64,000 nt of DNA from Betaproteobacteria bacterium UKL13-2 (GTDB lineage: Bacteria > Pseudomonadota > Gammaproteobacteria > Burkholderiales > Usitatibacteraceae): NCBI GenBank assembly GCA_001602455.1, contig CP012157.1:2723733-2787732 (forward strand). Direction: 5' to 3'. The notes below the pieces were generated by a model. The model was not told the origin of the DNA, made no database searches, and saw only the letters and a list, made by a program, of their open reading frames with translations. Of this stretch, positions 9,275-17,811 are shown piece after piece; within the stretch, counting starts at the first letter, position 1; every line of letters begins with the position of its first letter. The position numbers and the translations under genes are program-made.

Positions 9275-10492
9275 GTGTCCACCAATGATCTTTCTAAACT
9301 GTCTATCGACCGCACACGCAAAGCTTTCGCACCGGCAGGCTCGCGACGACGCAAGTGGTGGCTGATTGTCTTTGCCATCGTTATTGTTGTGCTCGCGGGC
9401 TTGTTTCTGCGCGGCGGCAGCCGACCTATTGCCGTAGAGGTTGGCACGGTTGCCTCTGCATACCCATCACAGGCCATCACTGCGCTCAATGCAACGGGCC
9501 GCGTATCGGCCTTTCGAAAAGCGGCGGTTTCGACGAAAGCGACCGGCAAGCTAGAGTACCTAGGCGTTCAGGAAGGCTCAGTGGTCAAGGCGGGCGAAGT
9601 GCTTGCACGAATTGAGAATAAGGACGTGATTGCCACACAAGACCAAGCGCTTGCCAATGTGCGTGCATCCAAGGCCAATTTGGAGCAGGGCCTGGCTGAA
9701 TTAAAGGATGCAGAGGCAAATCTTCGCCGTACTGAAGATCTGGCAAAAAAGAACTTTATCTCAGGCGCACAACTCGACGCTGCGATCGCGCGTCACGACC
9801 GCGCCCTAGCCTCAGTTGCGGCGCTTCGCGGCCAGATTGGTGTCGCGGAAGCGAACCTTCGCGCCACCAATGTAGGCGTTGAGCAAACCATTATTCGTGC
9901 GCCCTTCGACGGCGTGATCCTCACAAAAAATGCCAACGTAGGCGACATCATCACACCGTTTTCTTCGGCGGCAGATTCCAAAGGTGCGGTGGTCAATATC
10001 GCCGATATGTCGACCCTCGAAGTTGAGGCGGATGTTTCCGAGAATAGTTTGGCGAAAATCAGCGCTGATATGCCGGTCGAGATACAGCTTGATGCATTTC
10101 CTGACCTTCGGCTACTTGGGCGGGTCAGTCGAATTGTTCCGACCGTGGATCGCTCAAAAGCGACCGTGTTGGTCAAGATTGAATTTATGGAGAAGGACAA
10201 GCGCACGCTGCCGGACATGAGCGCTAAAGTTGCCTTTTTGCAGCGCCCACTCAAGGCCGAAGAGCGCAATGCTGTCACCGCCATCCAACCCACTGCCATT
10301 GCGAAACGCGACGGTAAAGATGTGGTATTCGTGGTCGATGAAAAAAACGTTGTGAAACAGCTCAGTGTCACAACATCGGCCAAGCTGGGGGATCTTGTGC
10401 AAGTGACTGGTGTGAAACCAGGCGATCGTGTTGTGCTGAAGCCCGACGAGAAACTTAAAGATGGGGGCCAAGTCTCCATCAATAAGAAATAG
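9275..10492 (+). CDS. efflux periplasmic adaptor subunit (MacA/HlyD family)
   Basis: A 405-residue membrane fusion protein. One N-terminal helix (about residues 28-47, WWLIVFAIVIVVLAGLFL) anchors it in the inner membrane. Then come a split lipoyl domain (TGKLEYLGVQEGSVVKAGEVLARI and IIRAPFDGVI), a helical hairpin around residues 130-200, and beta-barrel and membrane-proximal domains. The start is a GTG at 9275 (MSTNDLSKL). It is the first gene of a four-gene exporter operon with an ATPase and two permeases. No outer-membrane TolC-like gene is present here. Substrate unknown; in related systems it is lipoproteins, peptides or antibiotics. Confidence 0.9.
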   Translation: MSTNDLSKLSIDRTRKAFAPAGSRRRKWWLIVFAIVIVVLAGLFLRGGSRPIAVEVGTVASAYPSQAITALNATGRVSAFRKAAVSTKATGKLEYLGVQEGSVVKAGEVLARIENKDVIATQDQALANVRASKANLEQGLAELKDAEANLRRTEDLAKKNFISGAQLDAAIARHDRALASVAALRGQIGVAEANLRATNVGVEQTIIRAPFDGVILTKNANVGDIITPFSSAADSKGAVVNIADMSTLEVEADVSENSLAKISADMPVEIQLDAFPDLRLLGRVSRIVPTVDRSKATVLVKIEFMEKDKRTLPDMSAKVAFLQRPLKAEERNAVTAIQPTAIAKRDGKDVVFVVDEKNVVKQLSVTTSAKLGDLVQVTGVKPGDRVVLKPDEKLKDGGQVSINKK

Positions 10493-10502
10493 GCGAGTTG
10501 GG

Positions 10503-11195
10503 ATGGGCAACACGCTAGTCGAGATAAAAAATCTCGTCAAAACCTACACTCGTGGCGATCAGGAAGTGCCCGTGCTACGCGACATCACGCTAAGCATTGA
10601 TCGTGGCGACTTCATCTCCCTGATGGGACCGTCTGGCTCCGGCAAGTCAACGCTACTGAATCTGATCGCAGGCATCGACAAGCCTACTGCTGGCATTCTC
10701 AGAATCGATGGTGAGGATATTTCGCGATTATCCGAAGGGCAGCTTGCCGACTGGCGGGCATCCAATATCGGTTTTATTTTTCAGTTCTATAACTTGATGC
10801 CAGTCCTGACGGCCTATGAAAATGTCGAGTTACCCCTGTTGCTGACAAACCTGTCAAAAGCGGAACGAAAAGAGCGCATCGAGATGACGCTAAACATGGT
10901 CGGGCTATCTGACCGGATGGACCATTATCCGAACGAACTTTCGGGTGGGCAGCAGCAGCGAGTTGCGATTGCGCGGGCAATTGTGACGGACCCGACGATC
11001 CTCGTCTGTGATGAGCCGACGGGCGACTTGGATAAACAATCTGCGTCAGACGTGCTTGGAATGCTTAAGCAATTGAATCAAGAGCTAGGCAAGACCATCA
11101 TCATGGTCACACACGACGTGCACGCAGCGGAAGCGGCAAAGCGCATCGTACATCTTGAGAAAGGCGAGTTACTAGGCGAGGTGACCTCGCCATGA
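10503..11195 (+). CDS. ABC transporter ATP-binding protein (MacB/LolD type)
   Basis: A 230-residue ATPase with Walker [10 protein letters not shown], the Q-loop ([19 protein letters not shown], typical of MacB/LolD), signature LSGGQQQR, Walker [13 protein letters not shown] and the switch His in MVTHD. The start is the ATG at 10503 ([11 protein letters not shown]), 10 bp after the adaptor stop; a longer open frame overlaps the adaptor. It powers the two downstream permeases by the mechanotransmission mechanism known for MacB and LolCDE. Confidence 0.94.
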   Translation: MGNTLVEIKNLVKTYTRGDQEVPVLRDITLSIDRGDFISLMGPSGSGKSTLLNLIAGIDKPTAGILRIDGEDISRLSEGQLADWRASNIGFIFQFYNLMPVLTAYENVELPLLLTNLSKAERKERIEMTLNMVGLSDRMDHYPNELSGGQQQRVAIARAIVTDPTILVCDEPTGDLDKQSASDVLGMLKQLNQELGKTIIMVTHDVHAAEAAKRIVHLEKGELLGEVTSP

Positions 11196-11247
11196 TCTTC
11201 ACCCGTGCGCACCGACAACAGCGGACACCGCCAAAACGGGAGGGCAC

Positions 11248-12408
11248 GTGTACTACCTGAAGCTCATCTTCAAAAATGTATTTCGCGCCAAACTCCGAAC
11301 GACGCTCACGGTCACCGGGCTGGTTGTGGCGATTGTGGCGTTCGGCTTATTGCAGACCGTCGTAGATGCGTGGTTCGCCGGCGCGAACTCCGCGTCTTCA
11401 GCGCGACTGGTGACCCGCAATGCAATCTCGCTGGTGTTTCCAATGCCGCTTTACTATCGCGAACGAATGCGCTCGGTAGAGGGGGTCAAACTCGTGAGCT
11501 ACTCACAATGGTTCGGTGGTATCTATAAAGAACCTTCAAATTTCTTCCCGCAGTTTGCGATCGATCACAACACCTATTTTGATTTATACCCCGAGTTCTT
11601 AATGAAACCGGAGGAGCTGCTGGCCTTTCAACGAGACCGGCAAGGTGCCATCGTGGGCCGCAAATTGGCAGATCAATTTGGCTGGAAGGTCGGCGATGTT
11701 ATCCCCATTCGCGGAACCATCTACTCGGGGAATTGGCAATTCACTGTGCGCGCGATATTTGATGGAAAAGATGAATCGACGCTCACCCGACAGTTCTTTA
11801 TCCGCTGGGACTACATTAACGAAGAAGTCAAAAAGCGCTTTCCGCGGCGGGCCGATCAAATCGGCGTTTTCAATATCCTCATTAGTGACCCTAGCCGTGC
11901 GGCAGACGTATCACGCGCCATTGACGCTGAATTCAAGAACTCGCTTGCCGAGACACTTACCGAGACCGAAAAGGCATTCCAATTGGGCTTCGTTGCTCAA
12001 TCTGAGGCGATTGTTGTTGCGATCAGGATTGTGTCGTTCGTCGTCATTTTCATCATCATGGCTGTGGTTGCCAACACCATGGCGATGACGGCACGCGAGC
12101 GCATCGCTGAGTACGCCACGTTAAAGGCGCTTGGCTTTTCACCGGGCTATGTTGCCGCGTTGATATTCGGCGAGGCGATGGTGCTGGCCTTTATCGGTGC
12201 TGGCATTGGCATCTTGCTGACTTTCCCGCTAGCGAAGGGCTTCGCCTCATCGCCTGCCGGGGCGGCCTTTGCGTCATTTGCCGTGTCAGAGGCTACCGTC
12301 TGGATGCAGGTCGCGGCCGCAGTGGTCGTTGGCACCATCGCAGCAATTGTGCCGGGTTGGCGTAGTGCCCGTGTCAAGATCGTCGATGGGTTACGACATG
12401 TGGGTTAA
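11248..12408 (+). CDS. ABC transporter permease (FtsX/MacB type), first of two
   Basis: A 386-residue permease: one N-terminal helix (LTVTGLVVAIVAFGLLQTVV), a periplasmic MacB-like domain (about 45-250), then three helices in the FtsX domain (about 265-380). The loop TARERIAEYATLKALGFSPGYV is the usual coupling segment that contacts the ATPase. The start is a GTG at 11248 preceded by GGGAGGG. It differs from the next gene, so the transporter is probably a heterodimer like LolC/LolE. Confidence 0.9.
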   Translation: MYYLKLIFKNVFRAKLRTTLTVTGLVVAIVAFGLLQTVVDAWFAGANSASSARLVTRNAISLVFPMPLYYRERMRSVEGVKLVSYSQWFGGIYKEPSNFFPQFAIDHNTYFDLYPEFLMKPEELLAFQRDRQGAIVGRKLADQFGWKVGDVIPIRGTIYSGNWQFTVRAIFDGKDESTLTRQFFIRWDYINEEVKKRFPRRADQIGVFNILISDPSRAADVSRAIDAEFKNSLAETLTETEKAFQLGFVAQSEAIVVAIRIVSFVVIFIIMAVVANTMAMTARERIAEYATLKALGFSPGYVAALIFGEAMVLAFIGAGIGILLTFPLAKGFASSPAGAAFASFAVSEATVWMQVAAAVVVGTIAAIVPGWRSARVKIVDGLRHVG

Positions 12409-12423
12409 GCACGAGGTAACGCG

Positions 12424-13590
12424 ATGAAGATTCCTTTCTCGTATATTTTCCGCAACCTCTGGACGCGCAAACTCACCACAATCCTGACAGCCGCCGGGAT
12501 GGGCCTTGTCGTCTTCGTTTTTTCTGCGGTGCTCATGCTCGACGCCGGCTTGAAAAAAACTATGGTTGGTACGGGCAGTCTCGACAATGTGTTGGCAATA
12601 CGAACCGGTTCAGAGACGGAAATTCAAAGCGGGATTACGCGTGACCAAGCCGGTCTACTTGGGGCCATGCCACAAGTGGCGCGCAGTAAGTCGGGGGACC
12701 CGATGGTGTCGAAAGAGTCCTTGGTATTGATTTCACTGACCAAGAGCGGTCAGGAGAAAGGCTCCAATGTGGTGGCGCGCGGCGTATCCCCCATGGGGAT
12801 CACGCTTCGCCCACAGGTCAAGCTCATCGAGGGGCGAATGTTTCGTCCGGGTTCATCCGAGCTTGTCGTGGGCAGGAATATCAACCGAGAGTTCAATGGC
12901 GCGGAAATCGGGCAGTCACTCCGGTTCGCACAGCGCGATTGGGTCATCGTCGGCGTGTTCGACGGCGGCGGCAGCGCGTTTGATTCTGAAATCTGGGGCG
13001 ATGTTGAGCAACTGATGCAAGCATTTAGGCGACTGAATTATTCATCGGTCATCATGCAACTCGCGCAGCAGGATAGTTTTGAGTCGCTGTTGAAAGAGAT
13101 TGCTGCTGAGGTTCGGCTAACGCTTGATGTCAAGCGAGAGCAGATTTTTTATGAAGACCAGTCGCGCGCACTCTCGACGTTCATCTCAATACTCGGCAAC
13201 GTACTGACGGTCATTTTCTCGATTGGCGCCATCATCGGTGCTGCCATTACGATGTACTCTTCGGTGGCGATGCGAACAGCCGAAATCGGTACGCTTCGCG
13301 CATTGGGCTTTCGTCGACCATCAATCCTCGTCGCGTTTCTTGGCGAATCGCTACTACTAGGGCTCGTCGGCGGACTCGCGGGTCTGTTTTTCGCGAGCTT
13401 TCTTCAGGCGATCACCATCTCTACACTCAATTTTCAGTCGTTTTCGCAGCTCGCGTTTTCATTTACGCTGACGCCAAAAATTGTCGTCCAAACACTCGTG
13501 TTTTCGATGTTCATGGGATTTGTCGGCGGCTTTTTACCAGCAATGCGCGCCGCACGTATGAAAATTGTTGACTCCCTACGCGCAGCGTAG
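12424..13590 (+). CDS. ABC transporter permease (FtsX/MacB type), second of two
   Basis: A 388-residue permease with the same layout as its neighbour: an N-terminal helix (TILTAAGMGLVVFVFSAVLML), a periplasmic domain, and three C-terminal helices with MRTAEIGTLRALGFRRPSIL as the coupling segment. It starts 15 bp after the first permease, so they are co-transcribed. The last gene of the exporter operon; a family A repeat follows. Confidence 0.9.
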   Translation: MKIPFSYIFRNLWTRKLTTILTAAGMGLVVFVFSAVLMLDAGLKKTMVGTGSLDNVLAIRTGSETEIQSGITRDQAGLLGAMPQVARSKSGDPMVSKESLVLISLTKSGQEKGSNVVARGVSPMGITLRPQVKLIEGRMFRPGSSELVVGRNINREFNGAEIGQSLRFAQRDWVIVGVFDGGGSAFDSEIWGDVEQLMQAFRRLNYSSVIMQLAQQDSFESLLKEIAAEVRLTLDVKREQIFYEDQSRALSTFISILGNVLTVIFSIGAIIGAAITMYSSVAMRTAEIGTLRALGFRRPSILVAFLGESLLLGLVGGLAGLFFASFLQAITISTLNFQSFSQLAFSFTLTPKIVVQTLVFSMFMGFVGGFLPAMRAARMKIVDSLRAA

Positions 13591-13678
13591 CCAGAGAAAA
13601 TTGGGAACTCCCCTATCGGCGGGCATTTTCGAGCGTTTTCGGCTGGAGATGGCCGTGGATGCTGTACTTTTGCCCGAA

Positions 13679-13800
13679 GGGAACATCTCGAAACCGTCGC
13701 GAGCGGGTGAAGTTGGCAGTGAGGAGCGGACACGTACCCAGTGTACGGCGAGCACCGCAGGCGCGAACTTCGCCCACGCAGCAGGTTTCAAGAAGTTCCC
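13679..13800 (+). repeat. family A intergenic repeat, copy A1
   Basis: A 122-bp element with near-perfect terminal inverted repeats: GGGAACATCTCGAAACC on the left, and GGTTTCAAGAAGTTCCC on the right. The interior contains CCGTCGCGAGCGGG and the small palindrome CGTACCCAGTGTACG. It is nearly identical to copy A3 (44912-45033) and similar to A2 (44698-44831). It lies between the convergent ends of the permease and the deoxynucleoside kinase. Confidence 0.8.
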
Positions 13801-13820
13801 CGAAATCGCGCTGTAGTGGC

Positions 13821-14450
13821 TCAGGCCGCGTTCATATACTCTTTACCACCACGAATACCCTCAATGCGCTTGATGAGCAGATTGAAGTCATCCTGACGAT
13901 CCACAAAATTGAATCGATCACTATTGACGATCAATACGGGCGATTCAGCGTAATCGTAAAAATAGCGCGTATACGCATCCGATAGCCTCGCCAAATAATC
14001 TTCAGACATTGAGCGCTCCATCGGGCGGCCACGTCGCTGAATGCGCTGCATGAGTTGCTCGACCGATGCCTGTAGGTAAATCACCAGATCCGGCGTCGGT
14101 GCTTGTGGCCGCAGGTGATTGTACAACTGGGTGTAGAGCGCAAACTCATTGTCATCGAGCGTCAGTGTCGCAAACAAGGTGTCTTTTGCGAGCATGTAAT
14201 CGGCAACAGCTTTCCCTTCAAACAGATCAGGCTGCTTAATGCTCGCAAGCTGATTGACGCGCTGGAATAGAAAAAACATCTGCGTCGATAGCGCGTAGCG
14301 TTTCATGTCGCGGTAGAACTGCGGCAGAAAAGGATTGGCACTCGGGTCCTCAAGCAACAATCCCGCGCCGAATCGCTCTGCAAGCATCCGCGCGAGGGTT
14401 GACTTACCGCTGCCAATCGGCCCTTCAACGACGATATAGCGATGTTTCAT
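13821..14450 (-). CDS. deoxynucleoside kinase
   Basis: A 209-residue P-loop kinase of the deoxynucleoside kinase family (dCK/dGK type), which phosphorylates salvaged deoxynucleosides. The P-loop EGPIGSGKST is at the N-terminus; further family features are LLLEDPSANPFLPQFYRD, RVNQL and the lid-like RPMERSMSEDYL. Exact substrate (deoxyguanosine, deoxyadenosine or deoxycytidine) cannot be told from the sequence. Its ATG overlaps the folK stop (TGATG), so it is translationally coupled in the hda-pcnB-folK operon. Confidence 0.88.
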   Translation of the reverse strand: MKHRYIVVEGPIGSGKSTLARMLAERFGAGLLLEDPSANPFLPQFYRDMKRYALSTQMFFLFQRVNQLASIKQPDLFEGKAVADYMLAKDTLFATLTLDDNEFALYTQLYNHLRPQAPTPDLVIYLQASVEQLMQRIQRRGRPMERSMSEDYLARLSDAYTRYFYDYAESPVLIVNSDRFNFVDRQDDFNLLIKRIEGIRGGKEYMNAA

Positions 14451-14938
14451 CACAACAGCCCACTTTCCTCTTTCGCCAGTCTTCGCACGATCTGATCGCG
14501 AACGAGCGCCGCCAACTCACGCGCCCCTCCTCTTCCCGGAATATACAGCTCCGGGTCGAGCTCAAGAAGCGGCAGCAATACGAATGCCCGTTCGTGCGCC
14601 CGTGGATGCGGCACAACAATATTGGCCTCGTTGATCTGTAAATCATCGTAGAGCAGGATATCCAGATCAATTGTGCGCGGGCCATTTTTGATCGTTCGAA
14701 CGCGATCATGAGCGATTTCGACATTCAAGAGCGTGCGCATCAACTCGGCAGGCGCAAGTGAAGTCTCAATTTGAGCGACCGCGTTGATGAAGGTTGGTTG
14801 TGCTACCCCGCCAATCGGTGCCGACGAATACAGAGAAGATACGGCGACTAATCGGCACTGGTCGAGCGCACCAATCTCGTTCAGGGCTTGGTGAATCTGT
14901 CGCACTGGGTTCTGCATATTGCTTCCTAACCCAATCAT
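14450..14938 (-). CDS. folK: 2-amino-4-hydroxy-6-hydroxymethyldihydropteridine pyrophosphokinase
   Basis: HPPK transfers pyrophosphate from ATP to hydroxymethyl-dihydropterin in folate synthesis. Motifs: MIGLGSNM near the N-terminus, GPRTIDLDILLYDD (metal-binding Asp residues) and VVPHPRAHERAFVLLPL. I prefer the ATG at 14938, which gives 162 residues, matching the family (about 160). A TTG at 14983 would add 15 residues and overlap the end of pcnB. Confidence 0.95.
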   Translation of the reverse strand: MIGLGSNMQNPVRQIHQALNEIGALDQCRLVAVSSLYSSAPIGGVAQPTFINAVAQIETSLAPAELMRTLLNVEIAHDRVRTIKNGPRTIDLDILLYDDLQINEANIVVPHPRAHERAFVLLPLLELDPELYIPGRGGARELAALVRDQIVRRLAKEESGLL

Positions 14939-14979
14939 GACGTGCGACAAGCGCCTCGCCTGATCGACCGACACGCTCT

Positions 14980-16353
14980 TCAACCCGCCTCCGTCGGCGG
15001 CACCGCGACCGTCGCAGAAGTATTCGTGCTTTTAGGTCGACGTCGGCGCTTTTTCTTCGGCCCATCATCCGGAAGCAGCATCGCCTCACGCGCAGGATCA
15101 TCGGCGTATTGGTACCTTTCCCACCACGCCGCGATATCGAGTGATGCATCACCAGCCTCGGCTCGCAGGGCGAAAAAGTCATAGCATGCCCTGAACCGCG
15201 GGTGCGTGAGCAGCCGAAACGCTTTGCCACGCGACTGTTGCAAGAATCGTGGCTGCGCGAGCCATAGCTCCTTGATGCTTCCATCAAAGCGGCGTGGAAT
15301 TGCAAGTGTCTTTCGTTGTGTGTCGAGCACATCATCCATCGCCTGATGAAGTGCAGTCAGGGGCCGTTCGCCATTCGCTACAAGCTGTGTGGCGCGTGTA
15401 CACATGGGAAACCAAAAGAGCGCCGCGAATAGAAACGCGGGGGAAACACCACGATCATCATTGATTCGTTCGTCGGTACGCTGCAATGCCAGCGTCGCGA
15501 AAACGCGACTCTCAGGCGCATTCAAGATCTCTTCTAACGAGGGCAGCAGCAATGTGTGCAGTCCGAGCGACCGCAACTTTTCGATACACGCCAACGCATG
15601 GCCTGATAGCAGCAACTTGAGCATCTCGTCAAACAGGCGTGCCTCTGGCACATTCGCGAGCAGCGGCTTGAGCAACGGAATCGGCTTTTCCGTCGCCGCG
15701 TCGATCGTGAATCCCAATTTGCCCGCGAGCCGAGCCGCACGCAACATTCGTACCGGATCTTCGCGATATCGCGCCTCCGGATCACCAATCATCACAACAC
15801 ATTTGCGCGCAATGTCTTTGACCCCATCGGTATAGTCCCAAATCTCTTCGGCCGCGGGGTCGTAGAACAGCGCGTTCATGGTGAAATCACGTCGAATAGC
15901 ATCGTCGGCTTGGGTGCCATACACATTGTCGCGCAGCAGCCGACCATGCTCATCTGTGTTGGCGCTCTCTTCATCGCTAGAAGCAACGTGCGCAGACCGA
16001 AACGTCGAGACCTCAATGGTCTCTTGGCCGTACATGACGTGTACAAGCCGAAAACGCCGTCCAATAATGCGCGAACGGCGGAACACACCTCTCACCTCTT
16101 CGGGCGTTGCATCTGTGGCCACATCAAAGTCTTTCGGATGGCGTCCGAGCAGTAAATCGCGCACAGCACCACCAACAATGAATGCCTTGTAGCCAGCGCG
16201 TTGCAGTTGTTCACACGTACGGGTCGCCGCTTCAGACAAGTCACGCGGGTCGATCTTATGCTCGACAGAACCATAGCGCGTGGGCTCAACACCCCCTCCC
16301 GTTGAACCTCTCTGGCCCCGACCAAGTACGCGGTCAATGAATCGTTTAATCAT
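14980..16353 (-). CDS. pcnB: poly(A) polymerase I
   Basis: Adds poly(A) tails to RNA and promotes decay, or affects plasmid copy-number RNAs. It has the class II nucleotidyltransferase core FIVGGAVRDLLLGRHPKDFDVATDATPEE, with catalytic Asp residues, then the RNA-binding RFRLVHV and IRRDFTMNALFYDP motifs. The C-terminus is basic (KKKRRRRPK), typical of PcnB rather than a CCA-adding enzyme. The ATG at 16353 overlaps the upstream HAD gene stop (ATGA), giving 457 residues. Confidence 0.92.
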   Translation of the reverse strand: MIKRFIDRVLGRGQRGSTGGGVEPTRYGSVEHKIDPRDLSEAATRTCEQLQRAGYKAFIVGGAVRDLLLGRHPKDFDVATDATPEEVRGVFRRSRIIGRRFRLVHVMYGQETIEVSTFRSAHVASSDEESANTDEHGRLLRDNVYGTQADDAIRRDFTMNALFYDPAAEEIWDYTDGVKDIARKCVVMIGDPEARYREDPVRMLRAARLAGKLGFTIDAATEKPIPLLKPLLANVPEARLFDEMLKLLLSGHALACIEKLRSLGLHTLLLPSLEEILNAPESRVFATLALQRTDERINDDRGVSPAFLFAALFWFPMCTRATQLVANGERPLTALHQAMDDVLDTQRKTLAIPRRFDGSIKELWLAQPRFLQQSRGKAFRLLTHPRFRACYDFFALRAEAGDASLDIAAWWERYQYADDPAREAMLLPDDGPKKKRRRRPKSTNTSATVAVPPTEAG

Positions 16354-17021
16354 TTTCCGCCAGCAATCAAATCGAGAATAGGCCAACCCCTATCCATGGC
16401 GACCTGCCGCAGCGTTGCGTCCGGATTCACCGCAACCGGATGGCTCACTCGACGGAGTAACGGTAGATCGTTTAGCGAATCGCTGTAAAACCAACTCGCC
16501 TCAAAGTCTTCCAATGATCGCCCGAGGGTTGAAAGCCATTGTTCCACTCGCGTCACTTTGCCTTCGCGGAATGACGGTACACCGATCGGGTTACCGGTGT
16601 ACCGACCATCAATTACCTCAACATCGCACGCGATCAGGTGCTCAATGCCAAAGCGCGCAGCAATCGGGCGAGTCACAAATGCGTTTGTCGCAGTCACAAT
16701 GACGCAGAGGTCATTGCGATGTTTTTCGATCAGTGCCACTGCAGCATCAGAAATCATCGGCTCAATTTTTGTGCGCATAAACTGCTGGTGTAGTGAGGCA
16801 AGAGCCTCGTCTGTCTTGCCCGCAATGGACTGCAATGAAAATCGTAAATACGCGTTGATATCCAGGGTGCCTGCTTTGTATTCAGCCCAAAACACATCGT
16901 TCTGACGTCGGTGATTGTCGCCATCGACGATACCTTCTTCAGCAACAAATGCACCCCAAGCGTGGTCGCTGTCGCCGTTGAGTAGTGTGTAGTCGAGATC
17001 AAAAAGCGCAATAGAGTTCAA
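16350..17021 (-). CDS. HAD-IB family phosphatase (SerB-like fold)
   Basis: A 223-residue haloacid dehalogenase phosphatase. Motif I is LFDLDYTLLNGDSDHAW, motif II VIVTATNAF, and motif III/IV WFYSDSLNDLPLL. The cap type and N-terminus place it in subfamily IB with phosphoserine phosphatase-like proteins, but the substrate is unknown. The start appears to be a TTG overlapping the hda stop (TTGA), and its own stop overlaps pcnB, so it is coupled on both sides. Confidence 0.85.
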   Translation of the reverse strand: MNSIALFDLDYTLLNGDSDHAWGAFVAEEGIVDGDNHRRQNDVFWAEYKAGTLDINAYLRFSLQSIAGKTDEALASLHQQFMRTKIEPMISDAAVALIEKHRNDLCVIVTATNAFVTRPIAARFGIEHLIACDVEVIDGRYTGNPIGVPSFREGKVTRVEQWLSTLGRSLEDFEASWFYSDSLNDLPLLRRVSHPVAVNPDATLRQVAMDRGWPILDLIAGGK

Positions 17022-17707
17022 TCGCCGTCCCTTTCAAGGAATTCAGGTTGTGTCATTTGTTTGAGTAGCGGCAGCGTGATTTCCCGCCCCATCTCAAGAG
17101 AGTACTGATCGAGCGCGTCGAGTATGCCGATCAGAGACGCCATGTCACGTCGCGCATGGCGCAGCAGGTAGGACACGACATCGTCACGCAAGCCAAAGCC
17201 GCGCGAGGACGCATGGGCGCTGAGCGCCTGCATTTTCTCGGCGTCACTGAGTGGGTGCAATGCAAACACAAGCCCGCTACCCAGTCGACTTGAGAGTTCG
17301 GGACGCAGCGCGAGATCGCGCGGCGCGACATTCCCGCTCACAACAACCGTCGCGGCGGGATCAAGCGCACGTTGGTTGATGGCATCGAATAGGCTGACTT
17401 GTTGGGCATCATCAAGCGCCTGTACGTTATCCACCAGAACATGGCTGGTTTGCTGTCCAAACAATGGGACGCAACGGAGACGAGCAGAATTTTCGAGCGA
17501 AGCAGCACCACATGCCAGCGCAAAAGCCCGCAGCAGATGCGTCTTGCCGCACCCAGGGAGCCCCCAAAGATAAATCACCTTGGCACCGGTCGATGTCGAC
17601 TGCGCCGCGTTGGTCAGTACATCTACCGCTTCACGATTTTGTCCAGTTACAAAATTGGCGAAGGTGGGATCGGCTGGCGGGGAAATTTCGAGAACGAGTT
17701 GTTTCAC
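17018..17707 (-). CDS. hda: DnaA regulatory inactivator Hda-like ATPase
   Basis: A 229-residue AAA+ protein related to the ATPase domain of DnaA but lacking its DNA-binding domain IV. Visible: FVTGQNREAVDVL, Walker A LWGLPGCGKTH, Walker B VLVDNVQALDD, sensor 1 VVVSGN and the box VII-like LRPELSSRLGSGLVFAL. Hda with the DNA-loaded sliding clamp stimulates ATP hydrolysis on DnaA and prevents re-initiation. Here it starts with GTG and heads an operon with a HAD phosphatase and pcnB. Confidence 0.88.
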   Translation of the reverse strand: MKQLVLEISPPADPTFANFVTGQNREAVDVLTNAAQSTSTGAKVIYLWGLPGCGKTHLLRAFALACGAASLENSARLRCVPLFGQQTSHVLVDNVQALDDAQQVSLFDAINQRALDPAATVVVSGNVAPRDLALRPELSSRLGSGLVFALHPLSDAEKMQALSAHASSRGFGLRDDVVSYLLRHARRDMASLIGILDALDQYSLEMGREITLPLLKQMTQPEFLERDGD

Positions 17708-17767
17708 CGCTCAATTATACGTTCCACGCCCCGACTGGCCGCAGCGGGAGCAGCACGATTGGAAGGC

Positions 17768-17796
17768 AAAAAAACGGCCGGTAAACCGGCCGTTTT
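17768..17796 (-). terminator. intrinsic terminator downstream of the TonB receptor
   Basis: A perfect inverted repeat, ACGGCCGGT (17774-17782) and ACCGGCCGT (17785-17793) with a two-base centre, flanked by A and T runs on both sides. It can work in either direction and lies between the receptor stop and hda. Confidence 0.85.
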
Positions 17797-17811
17797 CGAT
17801 TTGAAGCAAGA

